Source of the DNA: Candidatus Methanoperedens sp.
GTDB lineage: Archaea > Halobacteriota > Methanosarcinia > Methanosarcinales > Methanoperedenaceae
Assembly: GCA_027460525.1 (NCBI GenBank)
Contig: JAPZAS010000012.1
Location: forward strand, 1-64,000
Direction: 5' to 3'
DNA length: 64,000 bases
The stretch's first letter is position 1. Every line of letters begins with the position of its first letter. Both the position numbers and the translations under genes were made by a program. Shown here in pieces: positions 26,760 to 36,208 of this stretch. The notes under the pieces are model-generated. The model made no database searches. It saw nothing but the letters and a program-made list of their open reading frames with translations, and was not told the origin of the DNA.

Positions 26760-27536
26760 ATGAAAGTTGTAATACTTTGTGGAGGTCTAGGCACACGTCT
26801 TAGAGAAGAAACAGAATTCCGTCCCAAGCCAATGGTACTTATCGGTAACCGGCCTATCCTGTGGCACATTATGAAAATTTATGCTTACTATGGCCATAAA
26901 GAATTCATCCTCAGCTTGGGTTATAAAGGAGAAATGATTAAGGAATATTTTTATCATTATGAACTTATGAACAATGATGTGACTATTGAACTTGGGAATC
27001 CAGCAAATACCATTATTCACGAGGGTCATGAAGAAAATGGTTGGTCGGTCACTCTGGTTGATACGGGGGAGAAGGCCTTAAAAGGAGCTCGTTTAAAAAA
27101 AGTTGAAAAATATCTAAAAGATGATGATGTTTTTATGATGACTTACGGGGATGGATTATCGGATGTGAATATTAACGATCTGCTGCATTTTCATCAAAGC
27201 CACAGAAAGCTGGCGACCGTTACAGGAATTAATCCTGCTTCACGTTTTGGCGAACTGAAATACAAAGGAGACCAGGTAGAGGCATTCAATGAAAAACCCA
27301 AGACTGGGTCTAGTCTCATAAATGGTGGTTTCTTTGTATTCAACAGAGGCATATTTGATTATCTCTGTGCTGAAGATAATTGCGACCTAGAAATCGGGCC
27401 TCTTGAAAAGATCGCGCACGAAAGGCAGCTAATGGTATATAAGCATAAAGGCTCATGGGCATGCATGGATACCATACGAGATATGGATTATTTGAATAAG
27501 CTATGGAATGAGAACAAAGCTTTCTGGAAATTATAA
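26760..27536 (+). CDS. rfbF: Glucose-1-phosphate cytidylyltransferase, copy 1
   Basis: The enzyme makes CDP-glucose from CTP and glucose-1-P. The sequence shows VVILCGGLGTRLREETEFRPKPMVLIGNRPILWHIMKIY, MTYGDGLSDV, LINGGFFVF and SWACMDTIRDM, all characteristic of RfbF, in about 258 residues. The ATG at 26760 is used rather than one 42 bases upstream. A second rfbF lies at 60267 beside the only CDP-glucose 4,6-dehydratase gene of the window. Here it is followed by a C-methyltransferase and an RmlC-like epimerase. Confidence 0.93.
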   Translation: MKVVILCGGLGTRLREETEFRPKPMVLIGNRPILWHIMKIYAYYGHKEFILSLGYKGEMIKEYFYHYELMNNDVTIELGNPANTIIHEGHEENGWSVTLVDTGEKALKGARLKKVEKYLKDDDVFMMTYGDGLSDVNINDLLHFHQSHRKLATVTGINPASRFGELKYKGDQVEAFNEKPKTGSSLINGGFFVFNRGIFDYLCAEDNCDLEIGPLEKIAHERQLMVYKHKGSWACMDTIRDMDYLNKLWNENKAFWKL

Positions 27537-27550
27537 ATCGGTTATAATTT

Positions 27551-28780
27551 ATGTTCAAATGCAGATCATGCAATAACGAATTAAAAGAGTGTTTTTTGAC
27601 ACTCGGTAATTCTCCTCTTTCTAATTCATTTTTAACTAAAGATAATCTGAAAAAAATGGAACCCTACTATCCTCTTGATTTATATGTATGTGAAAAATGT
27701 TTTCTTGTACAGATAGATGAATTTGAAGCCCCAGAAAATATTTTTTCATCAAATTATGCATATTTCTCTTCTTTTTCAGAAAGCTGGCTGCAACACTGTA
27801 AGAATTATTCCATGATGATGGTGCAGCGCTTTTCTCTGGATAAGAACTCCTTTGTGATTGAGATCGGAAGCAATGATGGATATCTGTTACAGTATTTTAA
27901 ACAACAGTGTATACCCATCCTCGGGATAGAACCTGCATCAAATACGGCGGAAGCCGCAAGAAAAATCGGGGTCCCAACTGATATTGCTTTTTTTAGTACA
28001 TCGTATGCCAAGAAAATGAAGCAAGCAAATAAACTTGCAGATTTAATTCTGGGCAATAATGTCCTGGCTCATAATCCCAATTTGAACGATTTCGTTGAAG
28101 GATTAAGGATCGCATTAAAACCAGAAGGTGTTATAACAATGGAATTCCCTTCTTTACTAAGTCAAATGGAAGGTAATCAATTTGATACAATATATCATGA
28201 ACATTTCTCTTATTTTTCTTTCCATTCTGTAGAAAAATTATTTGCTTCTCATGACCTTGTACTTTTTGATGTCGAGGAACTTCCAACCCAGGGAGGATCA
28301 CTGCGTATATATGGTAAACACAAGAACGACACCTCAAAAACCATTGCCAGTAATGTGGCAGATTTATTAGATAAGGAGAAAGCTGCTGGGCTATTAAATT
28401 TAAAAACATATTATAATTTCGGAAGGAATGTGGAATCAACAAAGAGAAAATTGCTCCAGTTTTTAATCAAGACAAAAAACGATGGCAAGAAAATTATCGG
28501 ATATGGTGCTGCAGCCAAAGGTAACACGCTTCTTAATTATTGCGGGATTCGGACAGACTTTCTGGATTATGTCGTGGACAGAAGCCCATTCAAGCAAAAC
28601 AAGTATTTGCCTGGTACCCATATACCTGTCAAAGATCCGGACAAGATACGGGAAGATATGCCAGATTATGTTTTGATCCTTGCATGGAATCTCAAGGACG
28701 AGATTATAGAACAGATGGGTTATATCAGAGAATGGGGTGGGAGATTTGTTGTCCCTATCCCCGAGGTTCAGGTGCTATAG
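27551..28780 (+). CDS. Sugar C-methyltransferase (TylC3/NovU type)
   Basis: This 409-residue protein has the three-part layout of NDP-sugar C-methyltransferases. It starts with a zinc-binding front (CRSCNNEL...CEKCFLVQI), then a SAM-binding Rossmann domain (VIEIGSNDGYLLQYF), then a C-terminal domain with IGYGAAAKGNTLLNYCG and VDRSPFKQNKYLPGTHIPV. Such enzymes methylate carbon 3 of a 4-keto-6-deoxy sugar. The preceding rfbF and following RmlC-like gene suggest that a CDP-linked branched 6-deoxy sugar is made, with the dehydratase supplied from 58710. Confidence 0.9.
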   Translation: MFKCRSCNNELKECFLTLGNSPLSNSFLTKDNLKKMEPYYPLDLYVCEKCFLVQIDEFEAPENIFSSNYAYFSSFSESWLQHCKNYSMMMVQRFSLDKNSFVIEIGSNDGYLLQYFKQQCIPILGIEPASNTAEAARKIGVPTDIAFFSTSYAKKMKQANKLADLILGNNVLAHNPNLNDFVEGLRIALKPEGVITMEFPSLLSQMEGNQFDTIYHEHFSYFSFHSVEKLFASHDLVLFDVEELPTQGGSLRIYGKHKNDTSKTIASNVADLLDKEKAAGLLNLKTYYNFGRNVESTKRKLLQFLIKTKNDGKKIIGYGAAAKGNTLLNYCGIRTDFLDYVVDRSPFKQNKYLPGTHIPVKDPDKIREDMPDYVLILAWNLKDEIIEQMGYIREWGGRFVVPIPEVQVL

Positions 28781-29311
28781 TTGAAATTCATTGAGACAAA
28801 ATTGAAAGGTGCTTATATTATTGAACTGGAACCAGAATATGATGGGAGAGGTTTTTTTGCCCGCTCATTCTGTGAGAATGAATTTGAAAGATACGGCTTA
28901 AAAACCCGTATTGTTCAATGCAATGTATCTTTTAATAAAAAAAAAGGTACACTGCGCGGAATGCATTATCAGGCGGCTCCATACGAAGAAGCTAAACTGG
29001 TAAGTTGTACAAGAGGAGGAATATATGATGTGTTAATAGACCTAAGACAGGATTCTCCGAATTACTGCCAGTGGTTTGCTTCGGAGCTAAGTGCTGGAAA
29101 TTATAAGATGGTGTATATTCCCGAAGGTTTTGCTCATGGCTTTCAGACCTTGGAAAAGAACACAGTGGTTTTTTACCAGATGTTTGAGTTATATCATCCA
29201 GAATGTGCAAGTGGTATAAGATGGGATGATCCTTATATTGGAATTGATTGGCCCATTAAAGAAAAAATGATCTTATCAAAAAGAGATCAGGAATATAAGA
29301 ACTTTGGATAG
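28781..29311 (+). CDS. dTDP-4-dehydrorhamnose 3,5-epimerase-like protein (RmlC family)
   Basis: The 176-residue cupin matches RmlC. It has RGFFARSFCENEFERYGL, the catalytic-histidine region LRGMHYQ, VYIPEGFAHGFQTL and a late DDPYIGIDWP. It starts with TTG directly after the previous stop. The family epimerises carbons 3 and 5, or only one of them, of 4-keto-6-deoxy nucleotide sugars. With a CDP-glucose gene and a C-methyltransferase upstream, the substrate may be a CDP-linked intermediate rather than dTDP. That is inferred from the order. Confidence 0.85.
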   Translation: MKFIETKLKGAYIIELEPEYDGRGFFARSFCENEFERYGLKTRIVQCNVSFNKKKGTLRGMHYQAAPYEEAKLVSCTRGGIYDVLIDLRQDSPNYCQWFASELSAGNYKMVYIPEGFAHGFQTLEKNTVVFYQMFELYHPECASGIRWDDPYIGIDWPIKEKMILSKRDQEYKNFG

Positions 29312-29334
29312 TATATTTACCATGCAGTTATTTT

Positions 29335-30822
29335 ATGAATCAACTTAAAATATTGTTATTGTTTCCTAATACAAGCAATGATGGTGTTGCACCACTTGCA
29401 ATAAGTATCTTATCGACGATTGCAAAGAAAAGTGGATTTGATGTAAGATATTTTGAAACATCCTTTTATAAGAAAAAAAGTACAGCTGGGGAAGAGCGAG
29501 AACAAACAGGTGAATTTAAATCGGTCAATAGAGAAAGTTTTGTACACTTGCGTCCATTTAAATTTATGGCTGAAGATTTAAATACGGTTCTTTCCAATTA
29601 TCAACCTGATATTCTTGCAGTTAGCGCTAATTCACTTGAATATGATTTGTTTTGTGATTTGATAAAAAACATTAACTTTGGAGAAAAAAAACCATTTATA
29701 TTAGTTGGTGGGGTACATGCAACAATATCTCCACAAGAAGTAATTGAAAATAAATTCGTTGACGCCATATGTATCGGCCAAGGTGAAGAGGCTTGGCAAG
29801 AATTTTTAATTAAATTTAAAAATGGACTTGATTTTACAGATACCAAAAATTTATGGATAAAAACAGTCGGAAAAGTTATAAAGAATGGTGTAAGACCTTT
29901 ATTAAGTGAGGATAAACTTTGGGAAGTAGAATTGGATGAAATTTTTTTTGATGAACGGCATTATCTAAAACCTTTTGATGGAAGGATATACAAGCGAGGA
30001 TTAGTTGAATTATCAAGAGGATGTCCTTATAGTTGTAGCTATTGTGTTAACACTGCTTTTAAAAACATTTATAGAGGACAGGGGAAGTTTGTAGTTTTCA
30101 GGCCATATCCAAATCTAAAGAAAAGAATTATAAATCTTGTAGAAAGTGGGTTTGAAATGTTGCAATTTCAAGACGAATGTTTTTTAAGTGCTTCATATGA
30201 TTATTTGAAGGAATTTTGTAGCTGGTATGGAAAAGAAGTTAGGTTACCTTTATTAGTACAGACTCGTCCAGAATCAGTAACAGATGAAAAGATAAAACTT
30301 ATTTCTGATATGGGTGTACCTGTTCAAATTTCTTGTGGTGTAGAAACAGGAAGTGAAAGAATTTTACGTAAGATTTGTAATCGTAAAGTAACATTGGAAC
30401 AAATAAAAAAAGCATTTGGAATAATCCACAAATACGGATTACGTTCGAATGCATACACGATGATAGGTTTTCCAACTGAGACACGCAAAGATGTATTTGA
30501 TACAATAAATTTGATAAGAGAAATTAATCCTGATATTTCTATAATGTCTGTTTTTTATCCGTTTAAAGGAGTTCCACTTAGACAATTTTGCATCGATAAA
30601 GGATATATAAATGGAGATGAAAAAGCAAAAACGTTTACAGATAGGTCAATTTTGAAAAATCAACCGATGTCTCCGGAAGAAATCCAAAATCTGCGGCGAA
30701 CATATAGGCTATATACAAAATTACCACAGAAATATTTCCCAGAAATTGAATTATGTGAAAAAGATTATGAAAGCTATAAAAAGTTGTTTAATGAACTCGT
30801 TTCTTTATCCTGGAATATATGA
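29335..30822 (+). CDS. Cobalamin-binding radical SAM protein, copy 1
   Basis: This 495-residue protein has an N-terminal B12-binding-type Rossmann domain (ILLLFPNTSNDGVAPLAI; ILVGGVHATISPQEV; IGQGEEAW). A radical SAM core follows with CxxxCxxC in SRGCPYSCSYCVN near residue 230, plus QTRPESVT and MIGFPTETR. Class B enzymes of this kind methylate or rearrange unactivated carbons. The substrate here may be a sugar or lipid carrier, which is unproven. Its paralogue is at 52411. The gene is very A/T-rich (17 G/C in bases 29401-29460), unlike the flanking nucleotide-sugar genes, suggesting later acquisition. Confidence 0.85.
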   Translation: MNQLKILLLFPNTSNDGVAPLAISILSTIAKKSGFDVRYFETSFYKKKSTAGEEREQTGEFKSVNRESFVHLRPFKFMAEDLNTVLSNYQPDILAVSANSLEYDLFCDLIKNINFGEKKPFILVGGVHATISPQEVIENKFVDAICIGQGEEAWQEFLIKFKNGLDFTDTKNLWIKTVGKVIKNGVRPLLSEDKLWEVELDEIFFDERHYLKPFDGRIYKRGLVELSRGCPYSCSYCVNTAFKNIYRGQGKFVVFRPYPNLKKRIINLVESGFEMLQFQDECFLSASYDYLKEFCSWYGKEVRLPLLVQTRPESVTDEKIKLISDMGVPVQISCGVETGSERILRKICNRKVTLEQIKKAFGIIHKYGLRSNAYTMIGFPTETRKDVFDTINLIREINPDISIMSVFYPFKGVPLRQFCIDKGYINGDEKAKTFTDRSILKNQPMSPEEIQNLRRTYRLYTKLPQKYFPEIELCEKDYESYKKLFNELVSLSWNI

Positions 30823-31047
30823 CATATTAAATAATCTTAATAATCACATTTATACTTTTTTCCACTCATTACCAGAGAGCTTAGTAAAACATCATTGAAA
30901 TATATATAAACAAACTAATCTAATTTGTTTTTAATTTAAAAAAACGACATCATTAAGGCGGAGGATAACTATTTAAAGACGGATAATGTAATACTTATGC
31001 AAACAGGAGATTATGATATAATAAAAAAATTATACTACAAGTTTTCT

Positions 31048-31898
31048 ATGGATGTGTTAAAATAAAAGACAGAATTACAGTACTGGGTTCATCAGGTTTT
31101 ATTGGTTCAAATTTGATAGAATATTTGAAAAAAAAACAGATTGAATTTTTTGCACCAGAAAGAAATGACGATTCTATTTTCAGTACCCATCTTAATAATG
31201 TAATATATTGCATAGGGCTAACAGCAGATTTTAGAAATAAACCATTTGAAACGGTTGAAGCTCATGTTTCTTACTTAGCTAAAATACTTGAGAATTGTTC
31301 TTTTGATTCTTTTATTTATCTTTCATCAACTAGAGTATATGGTAATGAGTCCCAAGAAACGATAGTTAGTGAAGAAATGCCTTTAAAGATTAACCCACTT
31401 TATCCTAGTGATTTATACAATATTTCAAAAATAATGGGTGAATCTTTATGCTTAAATTGTAATAAAAAGAATGTAAAAGTAGTAAGATTATCCAACGTGT
31501 ATGGAAATGATTTCAATTCATCGAATTTTGTTACAGATATTTTAAGAGATATTTTAAAAACAAAAAGTCTTTTTCTTAGGACATCACTATCATCAGAAAA
31601 AGATTATATCAATGTTCAAGATGTTGTAGATTTATTAGTTAAAATATCGTTGAATAGTAAGTATAATATATACAATATTGCTAGTGGAATTAATGTTAAA
31701 AATGAAGAAATATTACAAGTGATAAACAAGTACATACCGTTTAAGTTGGAAATTATTAATAACCCGAAAGATTTGAAATTTCCTTTAATTTCAATTGACA
31801 GAATTCAAGAAGAATTTAAATTCGAACCTAAAATAATTCTTGATGATATTTTAGATTTAATTAAAGTTTATGGGAATCTCTATGAAAGAAATAACTAA
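31048..31898 (+). CDS. NAD-dependent epimerase/dehydratase with disrupted 5' end
   Basis: The body is an extended SDR: a Rossmann start ITVLGSSGFIGSNLIEYL, then SSTRVYGNES, the Y-x3-K motif LYNISKIMGES and VVRLSNVYG. The in-frame part before the Rossmann motif has no ATG, GTG or TTG. Another frame gives ATG at 31048 (MDVLK, extendable to ATG 30997) and stops in the A-rich run at about 31060. Adding one base there joins MDVLK to IKDRITVLGSSG. The gene thus has a -1 frameshift or a sequencing error in a homopolymer. It overlaps the next gene. Confidence 0.65.
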
Positions 31899-32655
31899 GG
31901 TCGATTTAGAAGAAGGAATTGTTTACATTCAGAAGGAAAACGATATTAAAGGATACAATTTGGATACACCAGAAGCTTTTAAAATTATTTCAGACATTTG
32001 GCTGCGTTGTGGATGGGACACTAAGTATGTTTATAGTTTCACATGGCTGGGTCGCCCGATTATCCAACTTCCTGAAGATATGATAAGAATACAGGAAGTC
32101 ATATATTCTGTAAAACCAGATGTTATCATTGAAACTGGTGTTGCACATGGTGGGTCACTAATATTCTATGCAAGTCTTTGTAAAGCAATTGGAAAAGGTC
32201 GTGTTATTGGTATAGATATAGAAATTCGTCCACATAATAGAAAAGCCATAGAACAACACGAACTTTTTTCGTATATTAAACTTGTTGAAGGTAGTTCTGT
32301 TGAATTATCTGTCGTAGAGCAAATTAGAAAAATTATAAAAACTGGTGAAAAGGTACTAGTTATACTTGATTCCTGCCATACAAAAGAACATGTTTTAAAA
32401 GAACTTGAGGCTTATTCAAATTTTGTATCCAAAGATTCGTACATAATTGTTATGGATGGCATAATGGGGAAAATTGTTGGTGCACCGAGAACGGAACCTG
32501 ATTGGGGATGGAATAATCCAAAGGAAGCTGCTGTTGAATTTGTATCAAAAAATAACGATTTCAAAATCGAAGAGCCAGAATTTCCTTTCAATGAAGGTGT
32601 TGTAGATTTTAGAGTGACTTATTGCCCCAGCGCATATCTGAAACGCGTAAGGTAA
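31882..32655 (+). CDS. CmcI-type (cephalosporin hydroxylase family) methyltransferase
   Basis: The protein of about 257 residues matches the CmcI/RhmT family: WLGRPIIQLPEDMIRIQEVIYSVKPDVIIETGVAHGGSLIFYASL, then VIGIDIEIR and VLVILDSCHTKEHV. Despite the family name, characterised relatives in glycan loci are SAM-dependent O-methyltransferases of sugars. The ATG at 31882 overlaps the end of the epimerase frame by 17 bases. It probably decorates a sugar of the surface glycan. The gene shares the A/T-rich composition of its upstream neighbours. Confidence 0.8.
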   Translation: MKEITKVDLEEGIVYIQKENDIKGYNLDTPEAFKIISDIWLRCGWDTKYVYSFTWLGRPIIQLPEDMIRIQEVIYSVKPDVIIETGVAHGGSLIFYASLCKAIGKGRVIGIDIEIRPHNRKAIEQHELFSYIKLVEGSSVELSVVEQIRKIIKTGEKVLVILDSCHTKEHVLKELEAYSNFVSKDSYIIVMDGIMGKIVGAPRTEPDWGWNNPKEAAVEFVSKNNDFKIEEPEFPFNEGVVDFRVTYCPSAYLKRVR

Positions 32656-32754
32656 GGTTTTTCGATATCAGATGACAAATATTTTCACAAGTGTTGGGAT
32701 CTCGCAGATTAAAAGAGTTGATGAATATGGTATTTTGGGAATTTAAGAGATGTT

Positions 32755-33732
32755 ATGGCTAACAGAAATCCTCTCGTCACAATATTAATACCCACATATA
32801 AAAGGACTGAATTGCTCAAACAGGCAATTGAAAGCGTATTGAGTCAGTCGTATAAGAATTTGCAGCTTGTAATACTTGATAATGCTTCCATGGATGAGAC
32901 CGGGCAAATAGTCAAGCACTTCATGGATACAGACAAAAGGGTCGTCCTTGTCGAGAACGAAATGAACATCGGGGTGAATGCCAATTTTCGAAAATCATTT
33001 AATTACATTAAAGGCGAGTATTTCTGTTGGCTATGCAGCGATGATATGATGCCTCCTGGCAATCTTGAGAAGCAGGTCGATTTCTTAATTGAACACCCTG
33101 ATATACCCCTGGTGGCCGGTACCAACCAGGTAATTGATAAAAATAATAATATAACTACGCCGCCTCTAGTTTACCCCCAGGAATCCATAGTCTCGGTAAG
33201 ACCCGAACTTGACAGGTTCCTTGGCCGTCGCCGCTGCTGGATGTTCAGTATAGACGGCATTTTGTTCAGGACAGATTATGTATTATGCAATAGAATAGAT
33301 ATTGGAAATTACCTCAATATGGATGCATATTTTCAGGCTGAGATGCTATTATATACAGAGAATATTGGTTTCATAAATGAACCCTCAGTTATAAGGAGGT
33401 ATCATACGGAACATTTTGATGAAAGAAATATTAATGTTTATTTCTTATCATGGGTTCAGATGCATTATCAGGTTTATGAATTTATAAATAGATTCGAATA
33501 CTTATTAATGCATAAAGGGTATCCAGTTGAAAAGTATAAATTCAAATTGTTTATTATATTTTGTAAAGCAAGCCTTGGTGCTGATCGAAATCTTTCTGTC
33601 TTTTGCGAACGAATTGCAGGGAAATTACTTTTCGATATTATTCATCAAAACATAATCTCGATTTTTCTTGTTCCGTTTAAAATAGCATTTACCTTATTCT
33701 ATCCTGCATACCGTAAGTATATTAAAAAATAA
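32755..33732 (+). CDS. Family 2 glycosyltransferase
   Basis: This 325-residue protein opens with a GT-A domain: VTILIPTYKRTELLKQAIESVLSQSYKNLQLVILDNASMDET, and FCWLCSDDMMPPGNLE carrying the DxD-like metal site. The C-terminal part has a hydrophobic end (FLVPFKIAFTLFYPAY) that may lie against the membrane. It should add one sugar to the lipid-linked glycan; donor and acceptor are unknown. It is separated from the next gene by about 200 bases that hold an aldolase relic. Confidence 0.88.
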   Translation: MANRNPLVTILIPTYKRTELLKQAIESVLSQSYKNLQLVILDNASMDETGQIVKHFMDTDKRVVLVENEMNIGVNANFRKSFNYIKGEYFCWLCSDDMMPPGNLEKQVDFLIEHPDIPLVAGTNQVIDKNNNITTPPLVYPQESIVSVRPELDRFLGRRRCWMFSIDGILFRTDYVLCNRIDIGNYLNMDAYFQAEMLLYTENIGFINEPSVIRRYHTEHFDERNINVYFLSWVQMHYQVYEFINRFEYLLMHKGYPVEKYKFKLFIIFCKASLGADRNLSVFCERIAGKLLFDIIHQNIISIFLVPFKIAFTLFYPAYRKYIKK

Positions 33733-33737
33733 TAGGA

Positions 33738-33866
33738 TATGGCAAACGGCGTCATCGCCCCCCCAGAGATCAGACTGAAGCTGCAGTAAAATATCCGCCG
33801 CTCGGTTCACGCGGCGTCGGGCTGGTAAGGGCGCAGGGATATGGTTTTGATTGTTTTTTGTTCCAT
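33738..33866 (+). pseudogene. Relic of an HpcH/HpaI-type aldolase
   Basis: Between the glycosyltransferase and the epimerase one frame reads TEAAVKYPPLGSRGVGLVRA, continuing as QGYGFD. This resembles the conserved segment of the HpcH/HpaI aldolase family (KYPP.G.RGVG..RAQGYG). A second frame just upstream reads ATG ANGVIAPPEI, matching the preceding GVIxP strand of the same family. The two pieces are joined by a frame change and the rest of the ~250-residue enzyme is missing. The local G/C content is higher than in the flanks. This is a decayed gene rather than a regulatory element. Confidence 0.6.
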
Positions 33867-33935
33867 AATTATATCGGTTACATATTAACACTTAACTCCA
33901 CCTAATTTAAGTAATGTAAGTTCAATTATACAGGT

Positions 33936-34889
33936 ATGAAATGCATGGTGACTGGCGGAGCCGGATTCATCGGAAGTAATCTAGTAGATCGATTATTGAG
34001 CACCGGGCACCATGTAATTGCATACGAAAATTTTTCTACTGGTTTTCAAAAGTTTTTGAGCGATGCTGTAAAACATAATAATTTTAAATTGGTTCGTGGA
34101 GACCTTTTAGATTTGGAAGTTCTAAGAAAATCTATGTCTGGTTGTGATTTTGTTTTCCATCTGGCAGCAAACGCAGATGTTCGCTTCGGAACATTACATC
34201 CAGATAAAGATTTAAAGCAAAACATAATTGCCACTTTTAATGTGCTTGAAGCAATGCGGTTAAACGGTATTAAAAAAATTGCTTTCTCTTCAACTGGTTC
34301 TGTCTATGGAGAGGCTACAGTTATTCCAACACCTGAAGATGCCCCATTCCCTATCCAGACATCCTTTTATGGCGCTTCAAAATTGGCTTGCGAAGGTTTG
34401 ATACAGGCGTATTGCGAAGGATTTGGTTTTCAATCATGGATTTTCCGTTTTGTCTCGATATTGGGAGAACGATATACTCATGGGCATGTGTTTGATTTTT
34501 ATAGGAAATTATTGGAGAACCCTGATAGGCTTGATATTCTTGGGAATGGCAAGCAGAAAAAATCTTATTTATATGTTCAGGATTGTATAGATGCGATGTT
34601 ACTTGTAATCGAAAAATCAGGTGAAAAGGTCAACATATTCAATTTAGGAACAGACGAGTATTGCGAAGTCAATAACTCCATCGAATGGATATGTAGTCAT
34701 CTTAATGTCTCTCCCCAATTGGTTTACTCAGGAGGAGACCGGGGATGGATTGGCGACAATCCTTTCATTTTCTTGGATTGTTCGAAGATACGAAGACTCG
34801 GTTGGAAACCTAAATATACAATAAAAGAGGGTATAATAAAAACATTAACTTACCTCGAAGAAAATAAATGGGTACTGGGCAGACAATGA
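33936..34889 (+). CDS. NAD-dependent sugar epimerase (UDP-glucose 4-epimerase family)
   Basis: This extended SDR of 317 residues has VTGGAGFIGSNLVDRLL, FHLAANADVR, FSSTGSVYGEA and the Y-x3-K in SFYGASKLACEG. The substrate is probably a nucleotide sugar. Its stop overlaps the ATG of the dehydrogenase-like gene, and the two share an operon with an SDR, a Gfo/Idh/MocA oxidoreductase and the heptose genes. Paralogues in this window lie at 16310, 31048 and 51372 and differ clearly in sequence. Confidence 0.85.
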   Translation: MKCMVTGGAGFIGSNLVDRLLSTGHHVIAYENFSTGFQKFLSDAVKHNNFKLVRGDLLDLEVLRKSMSGCDFVFHLAANADVRFGTLHPDKDLKQNIIATFNVLEAMRLNGIKKIAFSSTGSVYGEATVIPTPEDAPFPIQTSFYGASKLACEGLIQAYCEGFGFQSWIFRFVSILGERYTHGHVFDFYRKLLENPDRLDILGNGKQKKSYLYVQDCIDAMLLVIEKSGEKVNIFNLGTDEYCEVNNSIEWICSHLNVSPQLVYSGGDRGWIGDNPFIFLDCSKIRRLGWKPKYTIKEGIIKTLTYLEENKWVLGRQ

Positions 34890-36208
34890 AAATTTGCGTA
34901 TTTGGTTTATGGCACCTTGGTTCTGTAATTGCTTCGTGCCTGGCTGAGAAAGGGTTTGAAGTCGTTGGGCTTGACTCAGATTCAAATAGAATCAAGGATT
35001 TGCAGAAGGGGATTCCGCCAATATTTGAACCGGGATTAGAGGATTTAATTAAAAAAAGCTTGGCAAATAAAAAACTTGTTTTTACTACAGATGAGAAAAT
35101 TGCTTTAGATAAAACCAATATAGTATGGGTAGCATTTGACACACCAGTGGATGAAGCAGACAGAGCAGACGTTGATTATGTAATAGATCGAGTCAAGAAA
35201 TTATTCGTACATCTGGAATCAGGAATGATAGTATTGATTTCATCACAATTACCTGTCAGATCCACTAGGCAACTGCAGGATGACTTTTTTAAACAATATC
35301 CGAAGAAAAAATTAATTTTTGCATATTCCCCAGAGAATTTAAGACTGGGCAGAGCGATTGAATCTTTCACAAAACCTGAACGAATCGTGGTCGGTTTACG
35401 GAATAATCAGGGAAAGGAAAAACTCGAAGCGATATTCAAGCTTTATTGTAACAATATCGAATGGATGTCGGTGGAGTCTGCTGAAATGACCAAGCATGGT
35501 TTAAATGCATTTCTGGCAACATCTATATCTTTTATCAATGAACTTGCAATCCTGTGTGAAAAAGTAGGTGCTGATGCACGCGAAGTGGAGAGAGGCTTGA
35601 AGAGCGATCCGCGTATAGGTATAAAATCATATCTTAAAGCAGGCGCCGCTTTTGCAGGAGGGACTCTTGCAAGAGATGTTGTTTTTCTGGACACAATAGG
35701 TAGATTACTATCTATATCAACACCACTAATCACGGCAGTCAACGTAAGTAATCAAGAACATAAGATGTGGTCTTTAAACAAGTTAAGAACAGAACTGGGT
35801 AATTTAAATGATAAAACTGTCGCAGTTCTTGGCTTAACTTATAAACCTGGAACGAACACCTTAAGAAGGTCAAGTTCAATTGAACTCTGTGAAAATCTTG
35901 TTAAATATGGTGTAATTATAAAGTGCCACGATCCATCTCTTAAAAAACTTCCAAAGGACTATGAAGAAAAATTCAATTTTTCTTCATCAATTACAGATAC
36001 TCTAAAAGGGGCTGAGGCATTGGTCGTTGCAACAGAATGGCCAGATTATAAAACATTATCTATTGATGATATTCTACAAAATATGCGTAAACCCATTGTA
36101 ATCGACGCAAACAGGTTTTTGGATAAAAACTTAGGAGAGGATCAACGAATCTGTTATTTTGCGGTTGGTCGCCCACTAAAAACAGAGGGATATCCAAAAT
36201 GCAATTAA
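34886..36208 (+). CDS. UDP-glucose/GDP-mannose dehydrogenase family protein lacking the catalytic Cys
   Basis: Three domains of the nucleotide-sugar 6-dehydrogenase family are present in 440 residues: the NAD domain (ICVFGLWHLGSVIASCLA), the central domain (YSPENLRLGRAIESF, EMTKHGLNAFLATSISFINE) and the UDP-binding end (VLGLTYKPGTNTLRRSSSIEL). The catalytic loop, normally FGGSCxxKD, reads FAGGTLARD, so the nucleophilic cysteine is replaced by Thr260. The standard two-step oxidation of an alcohol to an acid needs this cysteine. The enzyme may oxidise only once, act on a different substrate, or be inactive. The neighbours (SDR, Gfo/Idh/MocA) fit other redox chemistry. Confidence 0.82.
   Translation: MKICVFGLWHLGSVIASCLAEKGFEVVGLDSDSNRIKDLQKGIPPIFEPGLEDLIKKSLANKKLVFTTDEKIALDKTNIVWVAFDTPVDEADRADVDYVIDRVKKLFVHLESGMIVLISSQLPVRSTRQLQDDFFKQYPKKKLIFAYSPENLRLGRAIESFTKPERIVVGLRNNQGKEKLEAIFKLYCNNIEWMSVESAEMTKHGLNAFLATSISFINELAILCEKVGADAREVERGLKSDPRIGIKSYLKAGAAFAGGTLARDVVFLDTIGRLLSISTPLITAVNVSNQEHKMWSLNKLRTELGNLNDKTVAVLGLTYKPGTNTLRRSSSIELCENLVKYGVIIKCHDPSLKKLPKDYEEKFNFSSSITDTLKGAEALVVATEWPDYKTLSIDDILQNMRKPIVIDANRFLDKNLGEDQRICYFAVGRPLKTEGYPKCN

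Noticed and set aside
30823-31047. A strong promoter with TATA element (ATATATATAAAC at about 30900)
   Set aside because: The stretch is generally A/T-rich, so such a match is expected by chance; no transcript evidence is available.
33796-33815. GCCGC...GCGGC hairpin as a regulatory RNA or terminator
   Set aside because: The segment is better explained as decayed aldolase coding sequence (PPLGSRGVG).
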